A DNA stretch of 64,000 nucleotides from Tabrizicola sp. Its GTDB lineage: Bacteria; Pseudomonadota; Alphaproteobacteria; Rhodobacterales; Rhodobacteraceae. Shown in pieces: positions 1-8,723 of this stretch. Positions within the stretch are counted from its first letter, which is position 1. The number at the start of each line of letters is the position of its first letter. The position numbers were made by a program, and so were the translations under genes. The notes under the pieces were generated by a model, which saw only the letters and a list, made by a program, of their open reading frames with translations, was not told where the DNA came from and ran no database searches. Location of the stretch: the NCBI RefSeq assembly GCF_016793705.1, contig NZ_JAEULO010000064.1, positions 1 through 64,000 on the forward strand. Reading direction: 5' to 3'.

Positions 1-64
1 AACTCACTCACAAACGATGATCGCGCAAAAACACCCCCGAAAGGCGGTCGCGCAAACCAAGTGT

Positions 65-141
<77 letters not shown>

Positions 142-154
142 TCGTCACCGAACT

Positions 155-186
155 GCCAAGAGCCCCGCAAACGCGGGGCTCTTGGC
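155..186 (+). terminator. intrinsic terminator of the tRNA gene
   Basis: A perfect 14-bp stem (GCCAAGAGCCCCGC with GCGGGGCTCTTGGC) closes a 4-nt AAAC loop 13 nt after the tRNA CCA end. Only a short T-containing tail follows. The GC-rich stem and position fit a factor-independent terminator. Confidence 0.85.
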
Positions 187-261
187 GTTCTGGGCCAGGC
201 CGGTCAACGCCAGACCAGAACAGGCGGCAACCGCACGAACCGATCCCATCTCCACCTCCAG

Positions 262-1041
262 TCACAGGTCACTGGAACTTGCCGTCAAGCGTTTCACGAT
301 CTCGTCAGCGGCAGCCACGAGTTTTGACAGGTGCTCCTTGACGACGTTGTCCTGCGAGATGGCGCTCTTGTAATAGAAGAGATTCAGGCACGCGATCGGA
401 TCGTTCCTGACAAGCACTGGAACGGCAATCGCGCCGAAACCATCTGCCTTGTGTTCGCTTCGGATGCCGTAACCGCGCTGGCGTGTGTCCAGCAGCAGCC
501 TGGAGAGTGCATCTTCGTCCCGGAGCATGCGGTGGCCTGGGTTCTCGCTGCGGATCGCTCCGATGATCTCGCTCCGGCGATGCTCGGCGCTGAACGCCAG
601 GTAGACGCGTCCGACCGCCGTGAGCAGCATGTCCGGCTGATGGCCGTGCGCCGATGGCTTGATCGCAAATGGACTGAGCATTCTGTTGGAAGATATGACA
701 ACCATCCTGTTCCCGTCCGGAATGACGAGATCGCTTGGCCAGACGGCGTCACGGCAGAGCTTGCTCAGAACGGGGACCGACACTTCCTGAAGGGCGACGC
801 GCAGGTCCGGTGTCCTGCGCATGAGAAAATTGTTCGCGCTCAACCGGTATCGCTTGTCGTCGATCGGGCGGAAGACAATTCCTGCGGTCTCGAGCGTTTC
901 GAGGATGCGCAGAAGACTGGGCTTGGGCAGGCCCGTCGCATCGTGCAGCTGCTGCAGGCTGCATGGCTCCAGGTCCATCACGCTTCGAATGACATCCAGC
1001 CCCCGCATCAAGCTCTGCATCTTCGGATCGCCCTGTCCCAT
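262..1041 (-). CDS. IclR-family transcriptional regulator
   Basis: About 259 residues, the usual IclR length. The N-terminal winged helix-turn-helix starts at SLMRGLDVIRSVMDL and includes LHDATGLPKPSLLRILETLE. The rest is the IclR ligand-binding domain (VGRVYLAFSAEHR, RGYGIRSEHKADGFGAIAVP). The frame stays open upstream to 1314, but that would overlap the P450 start, so I chose the ATG at 1041; ATGs at 1065 and 1020 are also possible. It is divergent from the P450 gene, so it most likely controls that operon and its own expression in response to the imported compound or a breakdown product. Which compound is unknown. Confidence 0.9.
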   Translation of the reverse strand: MGQGDPKMQSLMRGLDVIRSVMDLEPCSLQQLHDATGLPKPSLLRILETLETAGIVFRPIDDKRYRLSANNFLMRRTPDLRVALQEVSVPVLSKLCRDAVWPSDLVIPDGNRMVVISSNRMLSPFAIKPSAHGHQPDMLLTAVGRVYLAFSAEHRRSEIIGAIRSENPGHRMLRDEDALSRLLLDTRQRGYGIRSEHKADGFGAIAVPVLVRNDPIACLNLFYYKSAISQDNVVKEHLSKLVAAADEIVKRLTASSSDL

Positions 1042-1074
1042 CACCCTGATACGAAAGTGGATCATAGCGAGATA

Positions 1075-1089
1075 TTCCGCAGTGTGGAA
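1075..1089. promoter_or_regulatory. candidate IclR-family operator
   Basis: TTCCGCAGTGTGGAA is a 15-bp near-perfect palindrome with one mismatched pair around the central G. It lies just upstream of the regulator gene, in the divergent interval with the P450 gene. Other IclR-family sites are similar TTCC/GGAA-type palindromes. Assignment rests on symmetry and position only. Confidence 0.4.
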
Positions 1090-1226
1090 CTCATTCGGAT
1101 TGCGATTGCCGCCTCTGCACTTCGGGGAAACAGTTCGATCCGGTCCGTGACAAAGCCCTCGGCGGCGGCAGGATCGGGCAACCAGCCGGATCGTGCTGCT
1201 CGCCACATACCGAATGGGGGAGGAAG

Positions 1227-3518
1227 ATGTCGAAACCCGAAATGGCGCCCGGGCGTCAATCAGGCTGTCCCTTCTCGGCCAGGGCACGCACATTCGATCC
1301 CTTCGGCCCCGCATTCCAGGCCAGTCCGGGAGACGCGCTGCGTTGGGCCCGCGACGAGGAACCGGTCTTCTACAGCGAAACGATGGGATACTGGGTCGTC
1401 TCGCGCTACGAGGATGTGAAGAGCGTCTTCCGTGATCCGGTTCTTTTTTCCGCCTCGATTGCCCTTGAAAAAGTCACCCCCGCCCCCGAGGAAGCGGGCC
1501 GGATCCTGGAACACTATGGCTATGCGCTCCGGCGCACCATGGTCAACGAGGACGAACCCGACCACATGCTGCGTCGGCGACTGCTGATCGACGCCTTCCT
1601 GCCGGCCAATCTTGAACGCCATACGGCGATGATCCGGCACCTGACAACCAGACGGGTCGATGCCTTCATCGCCAGGGGCCGCGCGAACCTTGTCGAAGAG
1701 CTTTTCTGGGAAGTGCCGATGGAAGTCGCGCTGCGATTTCTCGGTGTGGACAGCAACGATATTGCCGAGCTGAAGTCGTTCTCGGTTGCCCACACGGTCA
1801 ACACATGGGGAAAGCCGAAGCCCGAAGAACAGCTCCATGTCGCTGAGTCGGTCGGCCGGTTCTGGCAGGCGTCGGGCCGGATCCTGGAAAAGATGCGCAG
1901 GACCAAAACCGGCACCGGCTGGATGTTCGACAGCATTCGGCAGAACGCGCTGCATCCGGAGATCGTCACCGACAGCTATCTGCATTCGATGATGATGGCG
2001 ATCCTTGTGGCCGCGCACGAGACGACTGCACATGCCTCGGCGAATGCGGTTCGTGCACTGCTCTTTGACCCTACCGCCTGGAAGGAAATTGTCGCCAATC
2101 CAGGCCTCATTCCGAACGCGGTCGAGGAATGCCTGCGTATCGCCGGCTCGGTCGTTGCGTGGCGGCGGATCGCGACTTCAGATGCGGTGGTCGGCGGGGT
2201 CGCAATTCCGAAGGGTGGACGCATTCTCATCGTCCAGGCATCGGCCAACACGGATGAACGCCATTTCGAACGGCCGGAAGAACTTGACCTTTACCGAGAG
2301 AATGCATCGGACCATCTGACCTTCGGCTACGGCGCGCATCAGTGCATGGGGAAGAATATCGCGCGTCTCGAGATGCGGATATTCATCGAGGAATTGTCCC
2401 GGCGTCTCCCGGAGCTGCGGCTTGCGGAACAGAGCTACACCTATGTGCCCAACATTTCGTTCCGCGGCCCCAGCGAGCTTTGGGTCGAATGGGATGCGGA
2501 CGCGACGCGCGCGCGCGCCATCCCATCGGCGGCTGCCCGCGATTTCCCGATCGGCCCGCCCGAAAGATCTGAAATTCAACGTCGGCTCATGGTTGCCGAG
2601 GCGATTTCGGAGGGCGGCCGGATACTGCACCTGAAGCTTGTCGATCCCGACGGCCGCCCCTTGCCGGAATGGAGTGCGGGCAGTCATGTCGATCTGGTGG
2701 CCCACGGCTACACGCGCAAGTATTCCCTTTGCGGCGGGGCGGGGGACGAGGGCAGTTTCCGTGTCGCCATCCAGCTTGAGCCCCAGGGTCGTGGTGGCTC
2801 GCGCCATTTCCATGACAAGATGCGGGTCGGGCAGATCCTGCTGGCGGCGGGCCCGAGAAATCACTTCCGGCTGGACGAGGCCGCCGGGTGTTATCTTCTG
2901 ATCGCCGGTGGCATCGGCATCACGCCGATCCTTGCCATGGCCGACCGGCTCAAGGCGAGCGGGAAATCCTATCGTCTTCTCTACGCGGGCCGCCACCGGG
3001 ACGCGATGGCATTCGTCGACAGGGTGGCGCGTGATCATGCCGACGCGGCAGAGATCTTTGTGGGCGAGGACGGCCGCCGGATGGATCTGGGCACCGAGCT
3101 ACGGCAATTCCCCGACGAGGGCCGGATCTATGCCTGCGGTCCCGACCGGCTGCTTGCGGCATTGCAGGAGCTGGGCGCCAAGGGCCCGCCCGGCTGGCTG
3201 ACGACCGAGAGTTTCTCGGGCACCGATACGGCGCTTGATCCTGCGCGGGAACATGCCTTCACGGTACATCTGGCCGATTCCGGTCGGGATATCACGGTTG
3301 CGGCCGACAAGACCGTGCTTGATGCGCTGGCCGAGGCGGGCATCGACATGCCGTGCGACTGCCGCGAAGGGCTTTGCGGCAGCTGCGAGGCTACCGTCAT
3401 CGAAGGCGGGATCGATCATCGTGACAAGGTGCTGAGCCCCGCAGAGCGGACCGGAGGGACGCGAATGATGACCTGCTGCTCGCGGGCGCAAGGGGATCGC
3501 CTTGTTCTCGGGCTCTAG
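1227..3518 (+). CDS. self-sufficient cytochrome P450 fused to reductase and ferredoxin (CYP116B type)
   Basis: A 763-residue three-part fusion. Residues 1 to about 425 are P450, with the I-helix motif AAHETT near 264 and the haem loop FGYGAHQCMGKN carrying the ligand Cys373. Residues about 435-670 are a phthalate-dioxygenase-reductase-like FMN/NAD(P)H module (RKYSLCG; GGIGITPILAM). The C-terminus is a plant-type [2Fe-2S] ferredoxin with Cys712, Cys717 and Cys720 and a fourth cysteine in MMTCCS. This P450-PFOR order is that of CYP116B enzymes such as P450-RhF, which hydroxylate or O-dealkylate aromatic and alkyl substrates without separate redox partners. A GGGGGAGGAAG Shine-Dalgarno precedes the ATG. 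The gene heads the catabolic operon. Substrate not predictable. Confidence 0.96.
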   Translation: MSKPEMAPGRQSGCPFSARARTFDPFGPAFQASPGDALRWARDEEPVFYSETMGYWVVSRYEDVKSVFRDPVLFSASIALEKVTPAPEEAGRILEHYGYALRRTMVNEDEPDHMLRRRLLIDAFLPANLERHTAMIRHLTTRRVDAFIARGRANLVEELFWEVPMEVALRFLGVDSNDIAELKSFSVAHTVNTWGKPKPEEQLHVAESVGRFWQASGRILEKMRRTKTGTGWMFDSIRQNALHPEIVTDSYLHSMMMAILVAAHETTAHASANAVRALLFDPTAWKEIVANPGLIPNAVEECLRIAGSVVAWRRIATSDAVVGGVAIPKGGRILIVQASANTDERHFERPEELDLYRENASDHLTFGYGAHQCMGKNIARLEMRIFIEELSRRLPELRLAEQSYTYVPNISFRGPSELWVEWDADATRARAIPSAAARDFPIGPPERSEIQRRLMVAEAISEGGRILHLKLVDPDGRPLPEWSAGSHVDLVAHGYTRKYSLCGGAGDEGSFRVAIQLEPQGRGGSRHFHDKMRVGQILLAAGPRNHFRLDEAAGCYLLIAGGIGITPILAMADRLKASGKSYRLLYAGRHRDAMAFVDRVARDHADAAEIFVGEDGRRMDLGTELRQFPDEGRIYACGPDRLLAALQELGAKGPPGWLTTESFSGTDTALDPAREHAFTVHLADSGRDITVAADKTVLDALAEAGIDMPCDCREGLCGSCEATVIEGGIDHRDKVLSPAERTGGTRMMTCCSRAQGDRLVLGL

Positions 3519-3545
3519 GCGAACCGCTGCAAGATGAGAGATCAA

Positions 3546-5003
3546 ATGAAGGAAATCAGGAACCTCGTCGCGGGCACCTGGCTGGGTTCGGAAAGGACCT
3601 GGGTCAAGTCCAGCCCCTTTGACGGTCGCCCGGTGGCACGAGTGAACGAGGCCACACGGGAGATGATCGATGCAGCCGTGGCGGCGGGCAAGTCCGCGGC
3701 GCTCGGCGAATGGGGGGCGATGGCAGTCCGTCAGAGGGCAGCGATCATACGGGACATGGGCGCGAAGCTCGCACGGCGGGTCGACGACCTGATCGAGGCC
3801 GACATGGCCGATACCGGCCGATCCTACTGGCAGGCCTGCAACTTCGATGGCAAGCGCGCCACCACGCTTTTTGAAACCTATTGCGATCTGGCGATCGGGC
3901 TTGAAGGAAGAACCAACGGCTTTCAGGGTGAAGGCGGTTTCCGGGGCCTCTGGATGACGAACCGTCGCCCCAAGGGTGTCATCGCCTGTATCGCGCCCTG
4001 GAATGTTCCGCTCCTCATGATGTCGTTGAAGCTCGCTCCGGCGCTGGTCATGGGCAATGCCGCCATTGCGAAGCCGTCCGAGGAAACTCCCTCGTCGACG
4101 ACGATCCTCGCCGAGGTCATTGCCCAGTCCGATATTCCCGATGGCGCCTTTTCGCTGCTGCACGGGTTCGGCCGCAATTCCACTGGAGAGATGCTGACTT
4201 CCCACCCTGGCGTCGATGCCATCACCTTTACCGGCGAGCCAGGGACAGGCAGCGCGATCATGAAGGCGGCGGCGACAGGTCTGCGCGAGGTCGCCATGGA
4301 GCTTGGCGGCAAGAACGCGGCTCTGGTGTTTTCCGATTGCGACATGGATGCGGCCATCGAGGGCACGCTGCGTTCGGCATTCTTCAACTGTGGCCAGATC
4401 TGCTTCTGCACAGAGCGGGCATATGTCCATCGATCACGCCTTGACGAGTTCCTCGAGCGGCTTGTCACGGCGGCGCGGGCCATTGTCATCGGACAGCCGC
4501 ACCACGACGGCTTCAGCATCGGGCCGCTGATTTCCACCGTCCACCGGGCGAAAGTCATGGAACTTGTCAATTCGGCGGCGGCTGAAGGAGGCAAGATCGA
4601 GACCGGCGGTCGGATACCCGAATTCGGCGATGCGCGAGATGGCGGCGCCTTCTACGAACCGACGATCATCACCGGCCTGTCCGACCGGGCACGATTGATG
4701 CGCGAAGAGACTTTCGGGCCGGTGATCCATGTCGCACCCTTCGACGACGAGGAAGAAGTGATCTCGCGGGCGAATGACAGCGACTATGGTCTTGGCGCCG
4801 TGATCTGGAGCCAGGACATCAACCGCTGCCTGCGGGTGGCGCCACGCCTGCGTGTCGGCCATGTCTGGATCAATTCATGGCAGATCCGGGATCTGGGAAG
4901 CCCGCTGTCCGGTGTCGGCATATCCGGCGTGGGGGAGCAGTTCGGCGTTTCGAGCCTGAACTTCTGTTCGCAGCAGCAGACGATCACCGTCCGCATCACA
5001 TGA
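3546..5003 (+). CDS. NAD(P)-dependent aldehyde dehydrogenase
   Basis: About 485 residues of the aldehyde dehydrogenase superfamily: the nucleotide-binding loop FTGEPGTGS, general-base Glu252 in MELGGKN, and catalytic Cys286 in FFNCGQICFC. The ATG at 3546 is chosen because GAGAG lies 5 nt upstream; an in-frame ATG at 3534 is the alternative. It starts 27 nt after the P450 stop, so the two are almost certainly co-transcribed. A natural role is to oxidise an aldehyde released by P450 dealkylation or alcohol oxidation; that role is inferred from context. The subfamily resembles semialdehyde and aromatic-aldehyde dehydrogenases, but I cannot fix the substrate. Confidence 0.93.
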   Translation: MKEIRNLVAGTWLGSERTWVKSSPFDGRPVARVNEATREMIDAAVAAGKSAALGEWGAMAVRQRAAIIRDMGAKLARRVDDLIEADMADTGRSYWQACNFDGKRATTLFETYCDLAIGLEGRTNGFQGEGGFRGLWMTNRRPKGVIACIAPWNVPLLMMSLKLAPALVMGNAAIAKPSEETPSSTTILAEVIAQSDIPDGAFSLLHGFGRNSTGEMLTSHPGVDAITFTGEPGTGSAIMKAAATGLREVAMELGGKNAALVFSDCDMDAAIEGTLRSAFFNCGQICFCTERAYVHRSRLDEFLERLVTAARAIVIGQPHHDGFSIGPLISTVHRAKVMELVNSAAAEGGKIETGGRIPEFGDARDGGAFYEPTIITGLSDRARLMREETFGPVIHVAPFDDEEEVISRANDSDYGLGAVIWSQDINRCLRVAPRLRVGHVWINSWQIRDLGSPLSGVGISGVGEQFGVSSLNFCSQQQTITVRIT

Positions 5004-5161
5004 TGAGATCACCCGGCATGCCTGTCAGGCCCGGCATCTGCTCTATTCCATTCTGCGGAATTTTTTTCGTCGTTCACGCAAATGAAACTCGCGGAAGATG
5101 CTGTTGCCCGGGCCGGGCAGTTCGGTTCACTTCGCAGACAGGTTAACAGGCAGGACAGGGA

Positions 5162-6025
5162 ATGCAGCAATCGGGACCAGAGCCGGTACGCCCGGATGGC
5201 ACGGGGGGAGGGGGCTTACCGGAGCCGCTGATCGAGCTGTCGGACGTGACCGTGCGGTATGGCGCCGGCCCAGGTTCCGTGCTCGCCGTCGACAAGTTTT
5301 CGCTCGCGATCCCGCAGCGCTGCTTTCTGAGCATCATCGGCCCATCGGGCTGCGGAAAAAGCTCGGTGCTCAATCTGATCGCCGGCTACCATAAACCCTC
5401 GTCGGGCACGGTTCGGATGAACGGGACCGAAATCGTCGGCCCTGGCCCCGAGCGAATGGTCGTTCACCAGCAGAGCACCGCGCTTTTGCCCTGGTTCAGT
5501 GCGGCGAGGAACGTGGCGCTTGCCCTGACGGCGCGCGGCCAGCCCAAGGCCGCCGCGCGCGAAGGTGCGCGCCATTACCTCAACATGGTCGGGTTGGCGG
5601 GGTTCGACGATCACCCGATCTATCAGCTGTCCGGCGGCATGCGGCAACGACTTGCGCTCGCCCGGGCCTTGGCGACCGAAGCCAAGGTCATTCTGCTAGA
5701 CGAACCGCTTGGTGCGATCGACGCCCTGCAACGCGCTGTCCTTCAAGACCTTCTCATCCGCCTGTGGGATGAGACGCATACCTGCTTCGTGATGATCACG
5801 CACAGCGTCGAGGAGGCAGTCTATGTCTCGACAGACGTCATTTCCATGTCGGCCCGACCCGGCAGGATCATCCGGCAGCAGAAATTCGACTTCAACCGCT
5901 CAGCATTGGCCGGAGCCGACTCGCATGTCCGCGCCAGCCCTGAATTCGCGGAGGCGGAAGAGGAACTCTATGAAACGCTCACGGCTGCATCATCTGGAAA
6001 AACGGCCCCATCGGAAGGAGACTGA
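5162..6025 (+). CDS. ABC transporter ATPase, nitrate/sulfonate/taurine type
   Basis: A 287-residue ATPase with Walker A GPSGCGKSS near residue 60, Q-loop region VVHQQSTALLPW, signature LSGGMRQRLALARAL, Walker B VILLDEPLG and switch histidine in ITHSVEEA. These match the TauB/SsuB/NrtD group. The start follows AGGACAGGGA. It stops one base before the binding-protein gene, and two permeases follow, so the whole importer is encoded here. About 160 nt separate it from the aldehyde dehydrogenase, which leaves room for an extra promoter; none was evident. Confidence 0.95.
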   Translation: MQQSGPEPVRPDGTGGGGLPEPLIELSDVTVRYGAGPGSVLAVDKFSLAIPQRCFLSIIGPSGCGKSSVLNLIAGYHKPSSGTVRMNGTEIVGPGPERMVVHQQSTALLPWFSAARNVALALTARGQPKAAAREGARHYLNMVGLAGFDDHPIYQLSGGMRQRLALARALATEAKVILLDEPLGAIDALQRAVLQDLLIRLWDETHTCFVMITHSVEEAVYVSTDVISMSARPGRIIRQQKFDFNRSALAGADSHVRASPEFAEAEEELYETLTAASSGKTAPSEGD

Positions 6026-6026
6026 A

Positions 6027-7043
6027 ATGAACAAGCTTGCGTTTGCGGCTACACTTCTTGCGACCATGGCACTGTCACCGCTGTCTGAGGCGCAGACGGC
6101 GAAGGAGCTGCGCGTCACCAATACGGGGTGCGTCTGCTTTCTGCCCGTCAATCTGGCGATCAAGAAGGGCTGGCTTGATGAAGAGATGGAGAAACTTGGC
6201 GTAACGGTCGCGATCCAGCAATACGAAGATGGCCCGTCCCAGACCGCGGCTCTTCTGTCCGGCTCGCTCGACATCGCGCAATATGGCTCGACCGGCGTTG
6301 TCTCGCTGCTCGCCCGTGACGCGGAAGTGTCGATCTTCATGCTGTCGGACAACGAAGTCAGTACCGAGGGTCTCGTCGTCAAGAGTGACGCGGGAATTGC
6401 GTCGGTCGCCGATCTAGAAGGCAAGACGGTGGGCGTGACTGCGGGTACGACCTCCGATTACGGGCTGCGCGCGGCCCTGATCGAGGCCGGTGTGCCCGCC
6501 GAAAAGGTTTCGATCGTCGGCATCGCCCCGCCGGCCATGGCCGCTGCATGGGAGCGCGGCGAAATCCAGGCATCCTATGTCTGGGATCCGATCCTGTCCC
6601 GCCTCGCCGCCAATGGCGGAACGGTGCTTCAGACCATCGGCCAGCTTTCTGACGCGACGGGAGGCAAGTACAAGATCGTCAACTTCCACGTCGTCTCTGC
6701 GAGTTTCGCCGCCGAAAACCCGGAGATCGTGAAGGGATATGTGCGCGCGATCGACCGCGCGACGCAATATATCCACGAGAACACCGAAGAGGTGGCGGCA
6801 GAGTTCAAGGATGAGTTCGGCGCGGTTTCGGACGAACAGGCGGCCCAGCAGATCAGGGGCGAACAGTTCTTCCTGGCATCCGAACAGTTGTCGCCGGATC
6901 TGATGGGCGACGGTTCGGCGCCCGGTGCCTTGTCGAAGCTTCTGGCCAACGTCTGGCAGTTCAGTTTCGACCAGGGCGCGGTCACGACTGCACCCGACCA
7001 GGCCGTGATCGACGCCGCCTTCGACACGCAGTTCCTCAAGTGA
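6027..7043 (+). CDS. periplasmic substrate-binding protein, TauA/SsuA-like
   Basis: 338 residues starting MNKLAFAATLLATMALSPL and cleaved probably after SEAQ, so exported. The mature part has the NMT1/TauA fold pattern: GWLDEEMEKLGV, LLSGSLDIAQYG, DLEGKTVGVTAGTTSDYGLR, PPAMAAAWERGEI, SYVWDPILSRLA. The ATG follows GGAAGGAG. It is the specificity subunit of the importer formed with the ATPase and two permeases around it. Family members bind taurine, alkyl or aryl sulfonates, sulfate esters, nitrate or thiamine precursors. The sulfatase at the operon's end favours an organosulfur ligand, but this is inference. Confidence 0.93.
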   Translation: MNKLAFAATLLATMALSPLSEAQTAKELRVTNTGCVCFLPVNLAIKKGWLDEEMEKLGVTVAIQQYEDGPSQTAALLSGSLDIAQYGSTGVVSLLARDAEVSIFMLSDNEVSTEGLVVKSDAGIASVADLEGKTVGVTAGTTSDYGLRAALIEAGVPAEKVSIVGIAPPAMAAAWERGEIQASYVWDPILSRLAANGGTVLQTIGQLSDATGGKYKIVNFHVVSASFAAENPEIVKGYVRAIDRATQYIHENTEEVAAEFKDEFGAVSDEQAAQQIRGEQFFLASEQLSPDLMGDGSAPGALSKLLANVWQFSFDQGAVTTAPDQAVIDAAFDTQFLK

Positions 7044-7864
7044 GACCGCAGATGGCGACCCGGGAACGCAGGCGTCGGCAACCAAGAGGACCGCTTACAG
7101 CCGGGAAATTCCCCACCGTGAGCGTGGTTTCCGTCGTCACTGGCCTTTGCGCCTGGGCCGCCATCGCATCGAGCGGGCTCTTGTCGAAGATCCTCCTGCC
7201 GCCGCCGTCCGAGATGTGGCGCGTCGCCGGCATCCTCTTCTCGCAGGGTTATGCCGGTGTTTCCTTCTGGACAAACTACGGAGTCAGCCTCCTGCGGCTG
7301 GCAGAAGGCTTCGGTCTTGCGGTCGTCATCGGCACGACGCTCGGTATCGCCATGGGCCGCAACAGGGTCATTTCCAACCTGATCTATCCGCTGATCGAAG
7401 TCTATCGACCCTTGCCCGCACTGGCCTATTTCACGCTGCTCGTCCTGGCCCTCGGAACGGGCGAGGCGTCAAAGATCGCGGTGCTGACGCTTGGTGGCCT
7501 GCCCCCCGTCCTGCTGGCGACAAGAGAGGCTGCTGCAACGGTGCGCCAGGACCGTGTCGAGGCGGCGCGGTCCATGGGGCTTTCTCCGATAAGGATCCTC
7601 ATGATTGTCATCTTGCCGTCCTGCCTGCCGGAAATCATCACCGGCGCCCGGATCGGCTTTGGATTGTGCTTCACCACGCTTGTCGCCGCCGAGATGATCG
7701 CCGCGAATTCGGGTCTTGGCTGGATGACCTATCAGGCGGGCCAGTACGCGGAATCTTCGGTGCTGGTCATTGGCCTGATCGTCATGGGCTTTACCGGCAT
7801 CGTTGCCGACCTCGGCTTTCGGCTTCTCTACCGGCGCCTGACGCCATGGGTCGGCAAGGCATGA
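7040..7864 (+). CDS. ABC transporter permease (TauC/SsuC-like), first of two
   Basis: A 274-residue BPD_transp_1 inner-membrane permease with about six hydrophobic segments and the ATPase-docking loop EAARSMGLSPIRILMIVILP. The GTG start overlaps the binding-protein stop (GTGA at 7040-7043); an ATG at 7052 is the alternative. Relatives in the taurine/sulfonate family often use one permease as a homodimer. Here a second, different permease follows immediately, suggesting a heterodimeric channel. Confidence 0.92.
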   Translation: MRPQMATRERRRRQPRGPLTAGKFPTVSVVSVVTGLCAWAAIASSGLLSKILLPPPSEMWRVAGILFSQGYAGVSFWTNYGVSLLRLAEGFGLAVVIGTTLGIAMGRNRVISNLIYPLIEVYRPLPALAYFTLLVLALGTGEASKIAVLTLGGLPPVLLATREAAATVRQDRVEAARSMGLSPIRILMIVILPSCLPEIITGARIGFGLCFTTLVAAEMIAANSGLGWMTYQAGQYAESSVLVIGLIVMGFTGIVADLGFRLLYRRLTPWVGKA

Positions 7865-8667
7865 ACCGAAAGCGACCTGTCCACCTTCGCCCCCTCGATG
7901 AGATTCTGAACCCGGTCGTCGGAGCCGCGATCAGCTTTTCCCTCGTCATCGTCATGTGGTTCCTGCTTACCCGGAATGCGACAGGCGCCGCTCTTTTCCC
8001 GTCACCCGAGCAGGTTGCCGCGGCCTTCCAGCGCATCGTCCGCGAAGGCTATCTCGGCTCGCCTCTCGGCCAGAGCATCAAGATCAGCCTGCAACGCATC
8101 GCCCTGGGCTGGAGCGTCTGCATCCTGCTTGGCGTCATCCTCGGCTTTGCGATGAACGCCTCAGCCGTCGTGCGTGATGCGGTGATGCCGTGGCTTGCCT
8201 TCTACAGACCACTCCCGCCCCTCGCCTACCTCAGCCTCATCGTGCTTTGGCTGGGTGTTGGCGAGACATCGAAAATCACTCTTCTCGTGCTCGCGGGCCT
8301 GCCTCCGGTGATGATCGGCACGATGACCGCGCTGCAAGCGGTGCGGCCAGAGCGCGTCGAAGCCTTCCGTTCGATGGGCGTTGGCCCCTGGCAAACGCTT
8401 GCGCAGCTCTATTTCCCGACCGCCCTGCCAGCAATACTCGTGAGTGTGCGCATTTCCTTCGGGGCATGTTTCGCGGCACTGATCGGCGCCGAAATGATCG
8501 CGTCGGAGTCAGGCATTGCCTGGATGGTCATCGCTGCAACGAACCGGGGCGCTACGGACGTGGCGATGGTTGGCGTGCTGCTGATGTCTGCAATCGCGCT
8601 GGCCGTCGACATGGCGCTCCGCCTGCTTCAGACGCACCTCGTCCCCTGGACCAAGCATGAGCAGTGA
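7861..8667 (+). CDS. ABC transporter permease (TauC/SsuC-like), second of two
   Basis: A 268-residue paralogue of the preceding permease, with the docking loop VEAFRSMGVGPWQTLAQLYFP and repeated PLPPLAYLSLIVLWLGVGE-like segments. Its ATG overlaps the previous stop (ATGA at 7861-7864), so translation of the pair is coupled. Both copies keep the EAA-loop glycine, so neither looks degenerate. Confidence 0.92.
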   Translation: MNRKRPVHLRPLDEILNPVVGAAISFSLVIVMWFLLTRNATGAALFPSPEQVAAAFQRIVREGYLGSPLGQSIKISLQRIALGWSVCILLGVILGFAMNASAVVRDAVMPWLAFYRPLPPLAYLSLIVLWLGVGETSKITLLVLAGLPPVMIGTMTALQAVRPERVEAFRSMGVGPWQTLAQLYFPTALPAILVSVRISFGACFAALIGAEMIASESGIAWMVIAATNRGATDVAMVGVLLMSAIALAVDMALRLLQTHLVPWTKHEQ

Positions 8668-8723
8668 CACGACTGCCGAAGAACCCGGCGCTTCAGGCGC
8701 GATAGATGCAGGAACTACCGCAC

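Noticed and set aside
7147-7860. N-terminal extension of the second permease
   Set aside because: The frame is open upstream but overlaps the first permease entirely; the ATG at 7861 in the ATGA overlap gives the normal permease length.
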